A DNA stretch of 64,000 nucleotides from Drosophila pseudoobscura (GCF_009870125.1 NC_046681.1:23015001-23079000), one strand, 5' to 3'; positions 52,069 to 63,115 are shown, numbered from the stretch's first letter. Numbers and translations: made by a program. Notes: generated by a model from the letters alone, not told the origin.

Positions 52069-55000
52069 CTCATTTGATATGCAGTTTCGATCTTCAGTTT
52101 GTATGCTAATTTCCTGTCCGTTCGGTTTTCAGTTTCAGTTTTTAGATATCCATTGTGTTCGCCTTTTCAGTTGGTTTTTGTTTGTATTTTTTATTTAATT
52201 TTAATTTTTATTTCGTAAATTTTAAATTTGTTGTCACTTCTGTGGGAGCAGCAAAAGGTTTTTCCACTCTCCACCGACTGACGACTGGCTTTCGATCGCT
52301 GTTGCTCGTTTTTAGTTTTTTTTTTGTTTTGCTTTTTTTATTATAATTGGGTGCGGTTCGGTGTGGTTCGGTAGTGTTTCTGCAGAACTCTATGAATCGA
52401 CGCTATTGTTCAGATATACGAAACACACACACGGCTCTTTTTTGTGCGGCAGCAGCCATAGAAATTAATAAAATTTATGGTTTATTTGGAATTCTTGTTC
52501 GTTTTTTTCGGTCATTAATTCGCCATAAAGAAGTAGGCAAAGTGTGTGGCAAAAGCTTTTAGAGTCGAATGACAGGGGAGGAGCTGTAGCTGTTATTTGG
52601 GTGAATTTTTCGAATGATAACTCTATTGGGAGCAGAGTTACGATCGTATAACTTGGTGTGGATTTGTTTTTAGTGCAGATTTCTCTCTTTTTGAGTACTT
52701 TTATTGCAGTAAAAGGTGCTGGCCGTAAAATGAGACCAGTGTTCATTACAATTTTCATCAAAAGTGTACTTTAAGTTAAGAATCCTGAGATACCCCGTAT
52801 GTTAAACATCTCATTTAACACATAATCCCTTTTGCACTTGTTTTCATTCATTCTTAAGCATCCCCATCAAAAACTAACCAACGTACCCCGGCTCCCATAA
52901 CACTTATCGCTGAACAATTTATCTGAAAAGGTGTCAACCCATGTCTTCTAGATTACTATATGGCATACCCTCCAACTCTGCCATCCCCATCCTCTCTTTT
53001 GTGTTTAAAAACCTGTAAATTGTCCTATTTTCATGGGAAGACAATCGCCCTTCTATACAAATTACCAGCCCACATCTTTTGTGAGAGTTTTCACTTTGAT
53101 TCGAACTGATTTACGATCGACTTGGTTCTTTGGTGGTGTCCTAAGCGCCACATGAACTTCCGTTCCATTCCATTTGAGAGAGAGGTGAGGTGAGGTGTCG
53201 CCCGCGTGGGTGTCTCTCTGTCAAACCAGAAACATCGAATTCAATTCGGAATTAATAGTAGAGGGTATCCCATGAGACACCGAATACCGAATACGAGACC
53301 GAAAAATGTTTTATTACATTGATTTGCATTTAAATCGATGTTGGCGGCGGCGTCATTCATTCTGTTCGAGTGGGGATTGCGATTGGGATTGGGATTGGGG
53401 TTGGTGGGATAGACCGATGATTACGGGCCCAGCGAGCGGTCAAAATGTTGACAATGATCCCCGGTATCCCACACCAAGATCGGCTTCAAGTCGGAATCAG
53501 AATCGGTCTTGGACCTGGGATCCCAATCGAAAAACTTGGAAGTTTTCAATGAATTTGTCTGTTTCTTTGTGGTTCTTTCCTTGCGATGATCGTCTTTTGT
53601 GTTTGGTTCTTCTTTAGTCTGATCTTCTGCTAGTTTTCCTGACCATATCAACTCTCTTCTGCTGCTTCTTTGATTTCTAATTCTTTTTGAATGTTATCTC
53701 CTCTCCTCTTCTCCTGCTTCTTGCGCTCCTATTCCTATTCGGTCATGAATGAACGCGTCGAAGTTTCTATCCTTTCAAACCGAAACTTTTTCTCTTTGTA
53801 TATTAGATCATAAATTATTGGATCTTTTGCATACAATATATGACAAAACAAATAATATTCGTTCTTTTTCTGGTTCTTTTTTGTTTTTGTTTTTGGGGTA
53901 TGTCGTGCTTCCAGTAGCCACCCCGCTGTGCACCCATACCGTCCCTGCCCCTCTGTTTAGGCAAAATTTATTAGTTTTTTCATTTTTATTGAGAAATTAC
54001 AAAGAGTCGAGGGCGAGGGGAGGAAGAGAAGAAGGAAGTAAGGAATCTCTGGGGAGTAGGTGGCGCCTGGCTTTAGAGGATTAGAGACAAGCGCTTACTC
54101 ACTCGCACAAAGAGGCTGAAGGAAAGAGAGCACGGAAGAGGAAAGGAGAGAGATTCGGATTGAAAGAGGGAGACAAGCAGACCCATACAGAAAAAAAGAC
54201 AGAGAGCGAGAGAGAGAGATCGATCCCCCTCACGATTTATGCCCACAAAATGCTTTAGGGCACAACATATTTCTGTTCATTCAAAGTAAAGTCGAAATCG
54301 GGCAACAGGTTTATCTTTTTGTTCCCCATACCCCATCTCCTACCCTACCCCCCCGCCCGTAAACAATGAGCAAATGAAACTCTTCGGCAAAGCACTCGCT
54401 CTGGCCGCCCAACAACAACATCGAGAGCAGCAGCTGCCTGCCTCCCACCAAGTGCTCCCGAAGCTTGGAACTCTCAGACGAGCCGAAGCTTGGAGCCGAA
54501 GTCCCAGCCACTCGTTCCACGTTCCACTCAGTGGAATGGCATCCGAATCCTACCGTGGGAAATGAACAGTAGTCGTTTCGCTGAGGCTTTTGCCAGCAGC
54601 AGCAGGCAGCCAGTTTGCTGACGTTCCACCTCCTCTTCCTCCACTTCCTTCTTCCTCTTTCTCTTCTTCTGTTGCTGTTTTGTTGCTGTGTTTGAGCTTT
54701 TCGCAATTTCTCTGCAGCGTTTTGTTTTTGGCTTCGTCGTCGGCGCATATCAAATAAGCCTAATAATATTGCAATTTATGTAAAAGAGAGAAAGATGGAG
54801 TGGAAAGAAGAGGAAGAGAGATGTCTGCTCTATTTTGAGGAGGGACAGAGAGAGAGCTACAGAGAGTTAAGTTAGGAATAATCTGAATTGGATTTCTTTC
54901 TTTCTTTAATTCCTGATCTTTAAAGACTGGATTCTAGAATGTTGGAAAATCCTGCTTTAGCAGATGACAACGGCTAGCCAGGATCCTCTTGTTCCACTTC

Positions 55001-55838
55001 AAGGAAGCTTTCACTGTATCGAAATACAATTTTGTATTTTGGCTGGGAAAATCCTGCAACCTCCGCTTGTTTTCCCATTTGTGTGTTGCCGTTTAGGGAA
55101 AAACCTTTTAGCACCTACCTCTGGCAGGCCGCAGCGAAAATCACAACAAGTTGCGGGCCAAACCCCGCACTCTCCAAGCATCCCACTGTACACACTGTAC
55201 ACAGTGTCCCAGTACCACTGTACACACTGTGTCCATACAGGCGGCTTATCAGTGCGAGTGGGCAAACAAAGGATGCGCGTGCGGGGCAGGCAACACCTTC
55301 CCTTCTGGATTCCGGGTTTCCAAGGCTCTCGACAGCGGCGGCGGCGGCGGTTCTCTGTCAAGTAGTACGTGCGCAATGGACGATAGTGCAACAACTAGCT
55401 CTCCCTTGCTCACTCTCACCTCACCGTTATCTTTGATCGTAAAGGATCTCGCGCGCATGCGCATGCGTATATTTGTTGAAGGAGCAGATAACAAAGAGGT
55501 GATAATTGACCGCCCTATTGGCCTTTGCAACCAATTACGATACTTATCAGCGCGCGGCAATCAAATTAAACACAGTCCCCGAACGATTCTCGGGCGGTGC
55601 ATCGCTGGTGGTCCCACCCCCTCTACCACTCTCTATCCCTCTCTCTCTCTCTCTCTTACAATGGATCACTAATCGCTGGCCAGATCGAACGCAAACGAGA
55701 GCAGCGCCGCACACACCCATTCCCAAGGTGTGAAAAATACCTAAGCCAGGCTCCAGGACGGGGTTTTTTGTGTAAGGAAAGTATGGACTGTATGGATTGT
55801 ATGGTTAGAGTACGCTAAGCAGCCGCATTATCATTTTA

Positions 55839-57610
55839 TCAGTTGTTTGCCTGGTCACCGGCCAGGCTCTGGGTCTGGCGCACCACTGTTTCCTGATCGT
55901 GGGCATGCACCAGGAGGGCCACCTCCAGATTCAGTTGCGCAATGTCCTCCTTTAGTTTGACGATCGATTTCTTGATCTGCTGCACGGAACCTGGAATGAA
56001 AGTGGGATTAGTATGCATCGTGGGCGGTTTACAACGGGGGTATTAGAGCTGTGATTCAGAATCATGGATCGCAAATAGTGGAACTCTTATCGAGCGCAAG
56101 AAATCGGAGCAGATTGCAGCAGTGTGAAAAGTAGATGTGTGAAATAAGGTATGTTTGCTTGAACAGATTCATTCCGATATTCAGTATGGTACCCTTTGAT
56201 ATCCTATGATACTCTTTTACACAATTTATGGTAAGATATTCGTTACAAGATTCGATTTTATGCCATTTTTTATAAGATATTGACAGCTAATCGAATCAAT
56301 TGCTATGCAATTAAATTAAAAGATTCAATTCTTCAGCTCAATTCAATTCTCAGAGTACTAATCATTTGTATACTAATATAGCAATATCGAAATATATTTC
56401 GATCTTTATTTGTCGTTTTTTAACTATATTCAGCAGGTATTTCACGATATTCTGATTGCCCTTCTACAAAACTCAAAAGCTATTCCATACTCACTTCCAT
56501 CGGACATGACCTGGCCGCGTCGTTCCATTTCCTCCTTCTTGAGCTCCTGCTCCAGCATCACCTCATTCAACTGCGCCAACTGCTTCTCAGAGTCCGCCTG
56601 CACCTGGTTTTGCGCATACTGGATGGTGGATAGCTCAATGGAGAGCTCCTTGAACTGTTGGATCAGGGGCTGCAGCTCGTTGTTCAGATGCTTCTCGCGG
56701 CTCTCCACCTTCTCCAGGCTGAAGGTGAACTCGCTGTGCAGCTTCTTCAGCTGCGCCTGTGTGGTCTCCGAGGACTCGTTTATGCTGGACTTGAATGCAT
56801 CCATCTGGGTGAGGTGGGTGCGCCAATCGCGAGCGTCCGCCTTTACGAAGACCTTCAGATGCGGCAGCACGCGCTCGAGTTCGAGGCGCCACTCCTGGTG
56901 GTCGCTGAGACGGGCGTCAAGATCTTGGGCCTGCTCGTCGAGGGCCACATCGCCGATGGACTTCTTCTGGGGGCGATTTAGCCAGTTTAGTTGTCTGAAA
57001 TTGTGGGCCTCCAGCTCCAGGTCGCTGTCGTCACTGAGGCCGGCGGCGTTCTGTTCGTCCTCTAGCTTTTCCAGTATGATTTCGGCATTGTCCTCCAGAT
57101 AGTCACCCAGGAACTCCTCCTCTTGCATTTTCTGAACACGCTGATATCCCACTTTGGCCACTTTGCAGGCCTGCGTGGAGAGTATGTCCAGGACATTGAG
57201 GCAGATGGGTCCTGCACCACGAATCAGTTTATTGGGCGGAAAGTCCACAGGGACATCCTGCAAAGAAGCAACGTTTACAAAAGGGATACTCCTTCGCCTT
57301 TCCGTCAACTTACGATCTCTTCCAGCATTTGAATGATGTTAGCAGCGACCGTATTCGGATCATCGTATTCCTGGGGTCGCTCCATGTCCTTGCCGAGCTT
57401 CTTGCAGAGCCACCAGCAGATCAGGGTGAACATGTAGAACTGCTCCCCCGGATTGGTGGCCTTCACAAAGTAGAACCGCGACAGGGGCTTTAGCTTGAAC
57501 TCTTTAAGCAAATGTTTTTCGTAGTTGAGTAATTTCAGTTTTTCCAACAAGTCATCCGATTGGAAGCTCTGCAGCTGTTGAGTTTTTTCCGGTCCATCAT
57601 CTTGCTGCAT
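55839..57610 (-). CDS. IFT57: Intraflagellar transport protein 57 homologue (IFT-B complex)
   Basis: Three coding exons, 57610-57314, 57257-56495 and 55990-55839, with introns of 56 and 504 bp, all GT-AG, give 403 residues. The frame continues upstream of 57610 but only to a TTG, so this ATG is the start. Landmarks of the IFT57/HIPPI family appear in order: EKLKLLNYEKHLLKEFKLKP near the N-terminus, then NPGEQFYMF and PQEYDDPN, a DFPPNKLIRG segment opening exon 2, an acidic stretch, LERVLPHLKV and DWRTHLTQM, and a long C-terminal coiled coil. Family knowledge: IFT57 is a peripheral IFT-B subunit that pairs with IFT20 through its coiled coil and is needed to build cilia, which in flies means sensory neurons and possibly sperm. 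Exon 3 encodes the last 50 residues. The gene is divergent from Spindly and has an RFX X-box 83 bp before its ATG. The D. melanogaster orthologue is, to my memory, CG8853. Confidence 0.93.
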
Positions 57611-57692
57611 TTTGGCTGTTAAATGTGGTATCAAACTTTCCTGAGTAATACTTTAATGGCAATGCAAAATATTTGTTTGGAAACGTAGGAAA

Positions 57693-57706
57693 GTTTCCAT
57701 GGTAAC
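57693..57706. promoter_or_regulatory. RFX X-box upstream of IFT57
   Basis: GTTTCCATGGTAAC fits the X-box consensus RYYNYY-N(1-3)-RRNRAC at every position with a 2-bp spacer. Its nearer edge is 83 bp from the IFT57 ATG. In flies, Rfx drives many ciliary genes through X-boxes at just this distance, so the function is likely though untested here. Confidence 0.8.
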
Positions 57707-57934
57707 CAGGGAGGCAAACATAGTGAAAGCGCAGGTGCCGTGTGAATTAACAGAAATTTAAAAAATGTAGCTGTTGGAAAATATTTAACTCTGATAAGAA
57801 CTGTTAATTGTTATCTTGCGGATAAATTCGATATTTTGTAGAACAAAGTTTAAATATTGCGCCTACCTTGAAGCCACAGCTGCGCTTAACAGCACGTAAA
57901 ATGTTAACGCGCACCAGTCATATCCAGTCGATAG

Positions 57935-57942
57935 TATCGATA
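57935..57942. promoter_or_regulatory. DRE (TATCGATA) in the divergent promoter
   Basis: A perfect 8-bp DNA replication-related element, the DREF/BEAF-type site common in Drosophila housekeeping promoters, with a half-like TCGATA 7 bp to the left. It lies about halfway between the two start codons. Confidence 0.65.
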
Positions 57943-58172
57943 GCCGAAGATGAATCGCGTAAGGCTCTCTTTGAGTCCCATTCCATACTTTTAGAATATG
58001 TACTTAAATTCCATACATTCAATACATGCAAGTACTTAAAAGTAATTAATCTTGTAGAAAATTCATTCATCAATCGTATGAAACTATGTGGGCATGGCTA
58101 AATGTTCTATATAGCTTGTAATATTCCACGGAATATCAAAAACGAGGAATATGTAAAATAGAACTTGAACTC

Positions 58173-58254
58173 GTCAGTATATTTACGGTATATTTGTAAC
58201 ATGCGACGGTATATTTTGGTATATTTCTGAGTGTCAGGCAGTCCCATCACTAGC
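58173..58254 (+). promoter_or_regulatory. Spindly core promoter: motif 6 cluster and motif 7
   Basis: Ohler motif 6 (KTYRGTATWTTT) matches perfectly at 58173-58184 and 58215-58226, with two one-mismatch copies between them (about 58084 bp apart from nothing else: GTATATTT at 58188-58195 and 58209-58216). Motif 7 (KNNCAKCNCTRNY) matches perfectly at 58242-58254. The pair is typical of TATA-less housekeeping promoters in flies, placing the Spindly start site at about 58220-58270, very close to the ATG. Confidence 0.6.
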
Positions 58255-58303
58255 ATCTTTTTGCCACTTTTTTCAAAAACAAATTAAATTTGATGCCGAA
58301 AGT

Positions 58304-61010
58304 ATGAGCATTAATTTGGATCTGCACGCTTTAAGCGTAGACGATATTATCGAGGAGTACAAGATACTGCACGAGGGCCATCAGAAGCTGAAAACCCAGA
58401 CCGAAAACGATGCCCAGCGCATATACGAACTGAAACGAAATCTGGACACGGCGCTAGCGGCCGAGGCCTACTTGACCCAAGAACTCGAACAATTGGGCTC
58501 GCAACCGCCGGAAGATCGTCCCGGTGTAGAGGTGCAGGAGTTGGAAGAGCTGCGGCGTAAGTTCAGGAGCCTGCAAGTGGATCACGACACTCTCCAGCAG
58601 GACTATGACGCCAAAGCGGAGGAAGCGAGTGCACTGCGAAACCAACTGGCGGCTGCGGAGCGTGGACTGGCGGCCAACTCGACGTCGAAAGATGCCCATG
58701 AAGAATGCCACCTGCGCTTCCATGCCTTGGAGAACGAGAACTCTGAGCTGCTGCAGAAACTGGCGGAACATGAAGAGTTCAGTGTGAAACACATCTTGGA
58801 AGTGGCTGAAAAAGATGTAGGTCTCAGACACATAAGCTTTAATAGAGACAGCCTTTGATAGATTGGATTTTTCCCCTTAGAAAACCATTGAATGTCTGCA
58901 GGATCAGGTGAGCTGCCTGGAGCAGAACTTGCAGTGCAAGCGCAGCGAACTGGAGGAGAAGGAGCAGCAGCTGTATGTCGCCCAGGAGGAGGTGGTGGAT
59001 GCCAATGCCAAGATCTTCCAGCTAACCAGTGCGCCTCAAACCAATGGTAGTTACAAGACGCTCTTCTTTTTGAGGATGGCCCCTAATATTGATGTTTTTC
59101 AGAGCCCAAGGGAAACTCTCTGTTTGCGGAGGTGGACGACCAGCGGCAGGTGATGAAGCAGCTGCTGGCTGCCCAGAAGAAGAGCTATCTGGACATGAAG
59201 AAGACCTTCACGGAGAGCGAGTTCGAGATACGTCGCCTCAAGCGGGAGAACGTTGCCATGCACAGAGAGCTACAGGCTTGCAGCACCATCTTTTGCAGTG
59301 CCGACAAGACCTATCAGAGTAAGCATTACCCAGGAGATTTCCCTGAATGAAATGAATATGATTCGTTCACTATTTCCCACAGATAAGCTCAACGAACGTA
59401 TTCGCCAGCTGATGAGGCAGAACGAGACCCTGGAGCAGCAGCTGAATGTGTCCCAGGAGCGGCTGCGCGAGGTGGCCAGCGAGAAGAACGTGACCTGGCT
59501 GGACTCCATGCTGGAATTCTGCAAGTATGAGTTGCCCAATCGTATCGACAGTGTGCTAGCATCGCTTAGCAATCACTTGCTAAGCCTCTTGCTATGAGGC
59601 AGGCTCTATTCTCTAGTTAGGTAGTTATCCTCACATCCCCCCATTCATCCATTTAGACGCGAAACGGACGAGCAAAAGGCGCAACTGCATAGCATGCGCA
59701 TCCAAAAGGCCGCCCTGGACGAGCAGATGCGCTCCGTGCAGAAGGAGATGGCGCGGTAAGTAATGGCGTACCCCTTCAAAACGATTTCTATTTAAATCTC
59801 TGATACTCCCGTCACTTCCAGTTGGCGATTTGAGTCCCTGAAATCTCGCTGCGTGCTGATTGATCGTGAAAATCTGCTGACAGAGCACAAGATTGCCTTC
59901 AAGCACGTCCAAGCTATGGAGTTCAACATCAAGGAGGCCGAACTGAAGGCCGCCTTACCACGCATTGTCAGTGTGGCCACAGAAAGCCCAGCCCCTAGGA
60001 GACTAACGGAGACTGTAGTCAAGGATGCTGAGGCGAAGGAGAGAGAGGCTCAACCAGCCGAGCTTACAGGCTTACCGTGCGTCAAGCAGGAGACGGCTGC
60101 TTTACGTGAGGTACAGACACCCATACAGTTGGTGCCCAATCCTGAATGCAAAGAACTGGAGGTCACGAAGAACACGCCAGTCATATTAAAGGAAGAAGTT
60201 ACAGATAAATCCCCGGCAATAGAGACACTCAAGCCCGTCAAGAAGGGCACTCCAGTCAAGGCGCGTGCAGGAGGGATAAAAGTCAAGCGCGAAGAGAAAT
60301 CCGTGGAAGCAGCCAAGCCGCTGATGAAGGGAACTCCCATCAAGAGTCGCCTCAAAACGGAATGCGAAGATCAAACACCGCAGAAAGAGTCCAGCGAAGA
60401 GGCGGAGGATGAAGATAATGACCTATCAATTGACAATGCAGTAAAACCAGTGATGAAGGGCACTCCAATCAAACCCCGTTTGGGCGTCATCAAGGTTAAG
60501 TCCAATGAAATGTTAATGGGCAAACAAGAGCCAGAACAAGAAAAAGCCAAGTCCAAAGGACGGAAAGGAACTCCGCTGAAACAAAAGCAGCTCATGGACC
60601 AGGATTATGACAGCGATGTGGAGTACATCGACTCTTCTACACCGAACAAAATCGAGATCGAAGACGCCACCATGACCCCGGCCAAACCACTGCGTAAGGG
60701 AACACCCGTGAGGAGCAACGCGCAGCCATCGGTACAGCCTGCCATGCAGGGCACAACGAACATAAATGTACGCTCCATCCTGACCAAAAAGCGAGAGATA
60801 TTTGCCGAGGATAGCCACAAGATGGTCCAGTTCAGCGGCAGCTCACCTGTTGTACATAATCTGAGTCCCGTGGAGCAGCAAATGTCCGACGCAAAGGAGA
60901 ATGAGAAGCCGAAGACAGCTGGCGCTGGGGGCCAAGACATTAAGCCAACGATTAAGGGCCCGAACATCATCAGACGCATTGTCATCGGCTCCAGGCAGCC
61001 AAAGAAGTGA
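58304..61010 (+). CDS. Spindly: Spindly, kinetochore dynein-dynactin adaptor
   Basis: Six coding exons (58304-58816, 58881-59046, 59103-59318, 59383-59524, 59657-59755, 59822-61010) with GT-AG introns of 64, 56, 64, 132 and 66 bp give 774 residues, close to the roughly 780 of D. melanogaster Spindly. Residues 1 to about 420 are coiled coil. An Ala-rich ALAAEAYL segment near residue 45 may be the CC1 box that contacts dynein light intermediate chain. Residues 230-239 read GNSLFAEVDD, the Spindly motif that binds the dynactin pointed end and is shared with vertebrate Spindly. The C-terminal third carries five KGTP-centred basic repeats at about residues 520, 548, 591, 627 and 671. Role: recruits dynein to kinetochores through RZZ and allows checkpoint proteins to be stripped. 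A four-codon upstream ORF overlaps the start codon. D. melanogaster name CG15415, from memory. Confidence 0.94.
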
Positions 61011-61150
61011 CGGCATCACATTTAATAAGAAACTTTAATTAGACCTTACATCTAGACACGAACTTAGTCATTAGTTACACACCAAAACAAGCACAAAAAA
61101 AAACACTAGTAAGAAAGCAACAGAATAGAGCAGGGAAATATAAACGACCC
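61011..61150. terminator. Shared 3' ends of Spindly and the LRR gene
   Basis: The 140 bp between the two stop codons must hold both 3' ends unless the transcripts overlap. On the minus strand ATTAAA-type variant signals occur at 61026-61021 and about 61039-61034 for the LRR gene. On the plus strand no canonical AATAAA is seen; only weak AATATA/TATAAA-like words near 61136-61143. Overlapping 3' UTRs are therefore likely. Confidence 0.45.
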
Positions 61151-63115
61151 CTACGAATTTTCCCTTAGTTCAACCTCCTGTTTCCCCTCCTCCCCAAACG
61201 ACAGGTGGTCGTAGATGGGCGCTGTAGGGGCGCAGCCTTTCGGAATCTCTTTCGTTCCGTCTCCATTTTCCGCCAGCTCCGTGATCTCGGAGTACAGTTG
61301 ATAAGGCAGCTCCGTGGGCAGTGCCTCGTACGTCACATGATGCGTGCGCGAGCACGAGGAATCTCTATGGCCCGTGCAGTTGCAAATGGAGGCACCACCG
61401 CTCACCGGCGACTCATAGCCATCGGCCAGAGCGGGCTCCAATTCCAGGGGAGCAGCACCATTGCCATTGGCTATGGGATAACGCACAATATCCACATGAT
61501 CCACAAAGCGAGGCTGGCTGGAAGACTTGCCATCGCCAAAGCACGACAGTCCCGATATGTAATACGACAAGTGGAAGAGTCGTTCGCAGTGCAGATATAG
61601 GTAGAGCAGCAGGAAGAGCAGGGCTATCCCCAAGGGCAGCATGAAGACAATGATGAGGGCCCCCGAACGTTGGCTGCGATGCAGTTCCACGGGATTGCCA
61701 TACAACACTGTGAAGCTGGAGACATTCGTGTTAGGATGCGGCACCGGAACGAAGGAGTTATTGAGGATCACATGCATAATCCTCCCAGGCGGTCGCTCTC
61801 GCTTCGCAGGCCCTTCTGTGGGTGGCTCCTGGGGACTGCAGCTCAATCCATTCACATTGATGTGCGAAATATACTTGGAGTACTGCAAGAGCCGGAACAT
61901 CTGCGGCTGGGTGTGCGAGAAATTGAGCAGCCACTGGCAGCTCCAAGGATTGCCATCGATAAAGATACGCAGCTGCATTGACGGCTGCTCCATTCGGGCG
62001 TCCACATCTTTTAGAGTCATCAAGTGATTTGATCTCAGATCGATATGTTGGATGGTTTGTGGGGCGATCCGGAGCAACTGCACCAGAGAGAGCGTGTGAA
62101 TTAGGTTCTCCTGCAAACGCAGCTCTTTGAGTTTCGTCAGACTGCTGAACCAGCCGCTGGTTAGGTTACCCAATTGATTCCTGCTGAGATCCAGCGATAT
62201 GAGGCAACTTTCCCCCAGTTCCAATGAGGTCAAGGCATTGCCACTCAGGTTCAAGTGGAGTATGCTCCGATTCCCGTATGGTTCAAGGCCAAAGCTGTTC
62301 AGATGGCAATCGACAATGGTCACATTGATCAGATGAGAGGTTCCATTGGCCAGGACTAAGCTCTTGTCTTCAATCGGTGTCTTCTCCACAACGAGTTCTA
62401 TGAGACTCTCGGGCAATAAATTGAAGAATTCGGGTTTAATCATCTTGATGCGACTCAAGCGAAGTCTTTCTAGATTCGCCAGGTGTTCAATGATGTCACC
62501 ATCTCTCAAGACCAAATGCTCCTCCTCCCTGATAGTAAGTTCCTGGAGTTTTCCACAGCCCAGCAGTGGTTCCATGAACCTCAGGGAGTTGCCCTGAATC
62601 TGAAGACGACTCAAATGCGGCAACTGCTCGAAGCTATTGCCACTGAGCGTGCCCAGCTCATTATTCTTAATGAACACGGCTGTCATCTTGTTTAGAATGG
62701 GACCACCGCAGCCTAGCCTGAGGGTGGAGTCCCCAACGAATCGCTCGATCTCCAAGCTCTGCAGATGGGGACAATTATCCAGATACTCCAGGCCATAGCT
62801 GGCGACACCGAGTGGCGGCGTGTGGGCTCCGTCCAGTAGGACATGACTTTTGCCGGCCACCCGCTGGGCGCCAAGGTCGAATGCAGCTAGTACCTCCAGC
62901 GTGTTGTTTCCAGAGCAATCAATGTCCAGGGGCAGGCCAAAATCTTGGTCGCTGCGATCCCATGCCGGCGTCATGTAGAGCGTGGCGCGAATGACGCAAG
63001 TGGAAGTGGACCCGTAGGCGGAAGACATCTCATCGTCAGCTGCTGCTGCTGCTGATGCCCTCACGTGTGACAAGAGCAGCAGCAAACAGAGGCAGAGGCC
63101 GACGCAGTGCGTCAT
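61151..63115 (-). CDS. Leucine-rich-repeat single-pass membrane protein
   Basis: A single-exon gene. I place the start at 63115 because MTHCVGLCLCLLLLLSHV makes a clean signal peptide and has A at -3; the frame stays open with further Met codons at 63148 and 63259, giving up to 702 residues instead of 654. After the signal comes a Cys-containing N-terminal part, then some ten LRRs of the L..L.L..N.L type with several N-glycosylation sequons, closed by an LRRCT-like NPWSCQ (about residues 389-394). One transmembrane helix (about 485-507) is followed by a 147-residue cytoplasmic tail with several Tyr (YEALP, YQLYSEIT, PIYDHL). There is no kinase, TIR or Ig domain. Likely a cell-surface recognition or adhesion protein; ligand unknown. 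It converges on Spindly with 140 bp between stop codons. Confidence 0.88.
   Translation of the reverse strand: MTHCVGLCLCLLLLLSHVRASAAAAADDEMSSAYGSTSTCVIRATLYMTPAWDRSDQDFGLPLDIDCSGNNTLEVLAAFDLGAQRVAGKSHVLLDGAHTPPLGVASYGLEYLDNCPHLQSLEIERFVGDSTLRLGCGGPILNKMTAVFIKNNELGTLSGNSFEQLPHLSRLQIQGNSLRFMEPLLGCGKLQELTIREEEHLVLRDGDIIEHLANLERLRLSRIKMIKPEFFNLLPESLIELVVEKTPIEDKSLVLANGTSHLINVTIVDCHLNSFGLEPYGNRSILHLNLSGNALTSLELGESCLISLDLSRNQLGNLTSGWFSSLTKLKELRLQENLIHTLSLVQLLRIAPQTIQHIDLRSNHLMTLKDVDARMEQPSMQLRIFIDGNPWSCQWLLNFSHTQPQMFRLLQYSKYISHINVNGLSCSPQEPPTEGPAKRERPPGRIMHVILNNSFVPVPHPNTNVSSFTVLYGNPVELHRSQRSGALIIVFMLPLGIALLFLLLYLYLHCERLFHLSYYISGLSCFGDGKSSSQPRFVDHVDIVRYPIANGNGAAPLELEPALADGYESPVSGGASICNCTGHRDSSCSRTHHVTYEALPTELPYQLYSEITELAENGDGTKEIPKGCAPTAPIYDHLSFGEEGKQEVELRENS

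Larger units (their letters stand above)
43001..55838. other. Intergenic region between drm and IFT57, no certain gene
   Basis: No ORF in this 12.8-kb stretch resembles a known family. It contains GA/CT microsatellites (45961-45985, 48353-48383, 49910-49960, 50080-50112), a CTG/CAG-rich inverted pair (48903-49026), a pentamer run near 52045-52068, a GGGATT-type repeat near 53374-53403 and a 32-bp-period direct repeat near 55184-55231. The 40-codon open frame at 45411-45533 is treated under findings. The segment 47570-48080 is strongly A/T-rich and otherwise blank. Confidence 0.55.
57611..58303. promoter_or_regulatory. Shared divergent promoter region of IFT57 and Spindly
   Basis: The 693 bp between the two start codons holds an X-box near IFT57, a DRE in the middle and a cluster of Ohler motif 6 words plus a motif 7 near Spindly. 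An open frame at 57868-58101 has no family resemblance and spans the DRE; I take it as chance. Confidence 0.75.

Noticed and set aside
57611..57634. Eight-residue N-terminal extension of IFT57
   Set aside because: The extended frame begins with TTG, not ATG; the first Met is at 57610.
57868..58101. 77-codon open frame in the IFT57-Spindly promoter
   Set aside because: It overlaps the DRE, has no family resemblance and lies in the divergent promoter.
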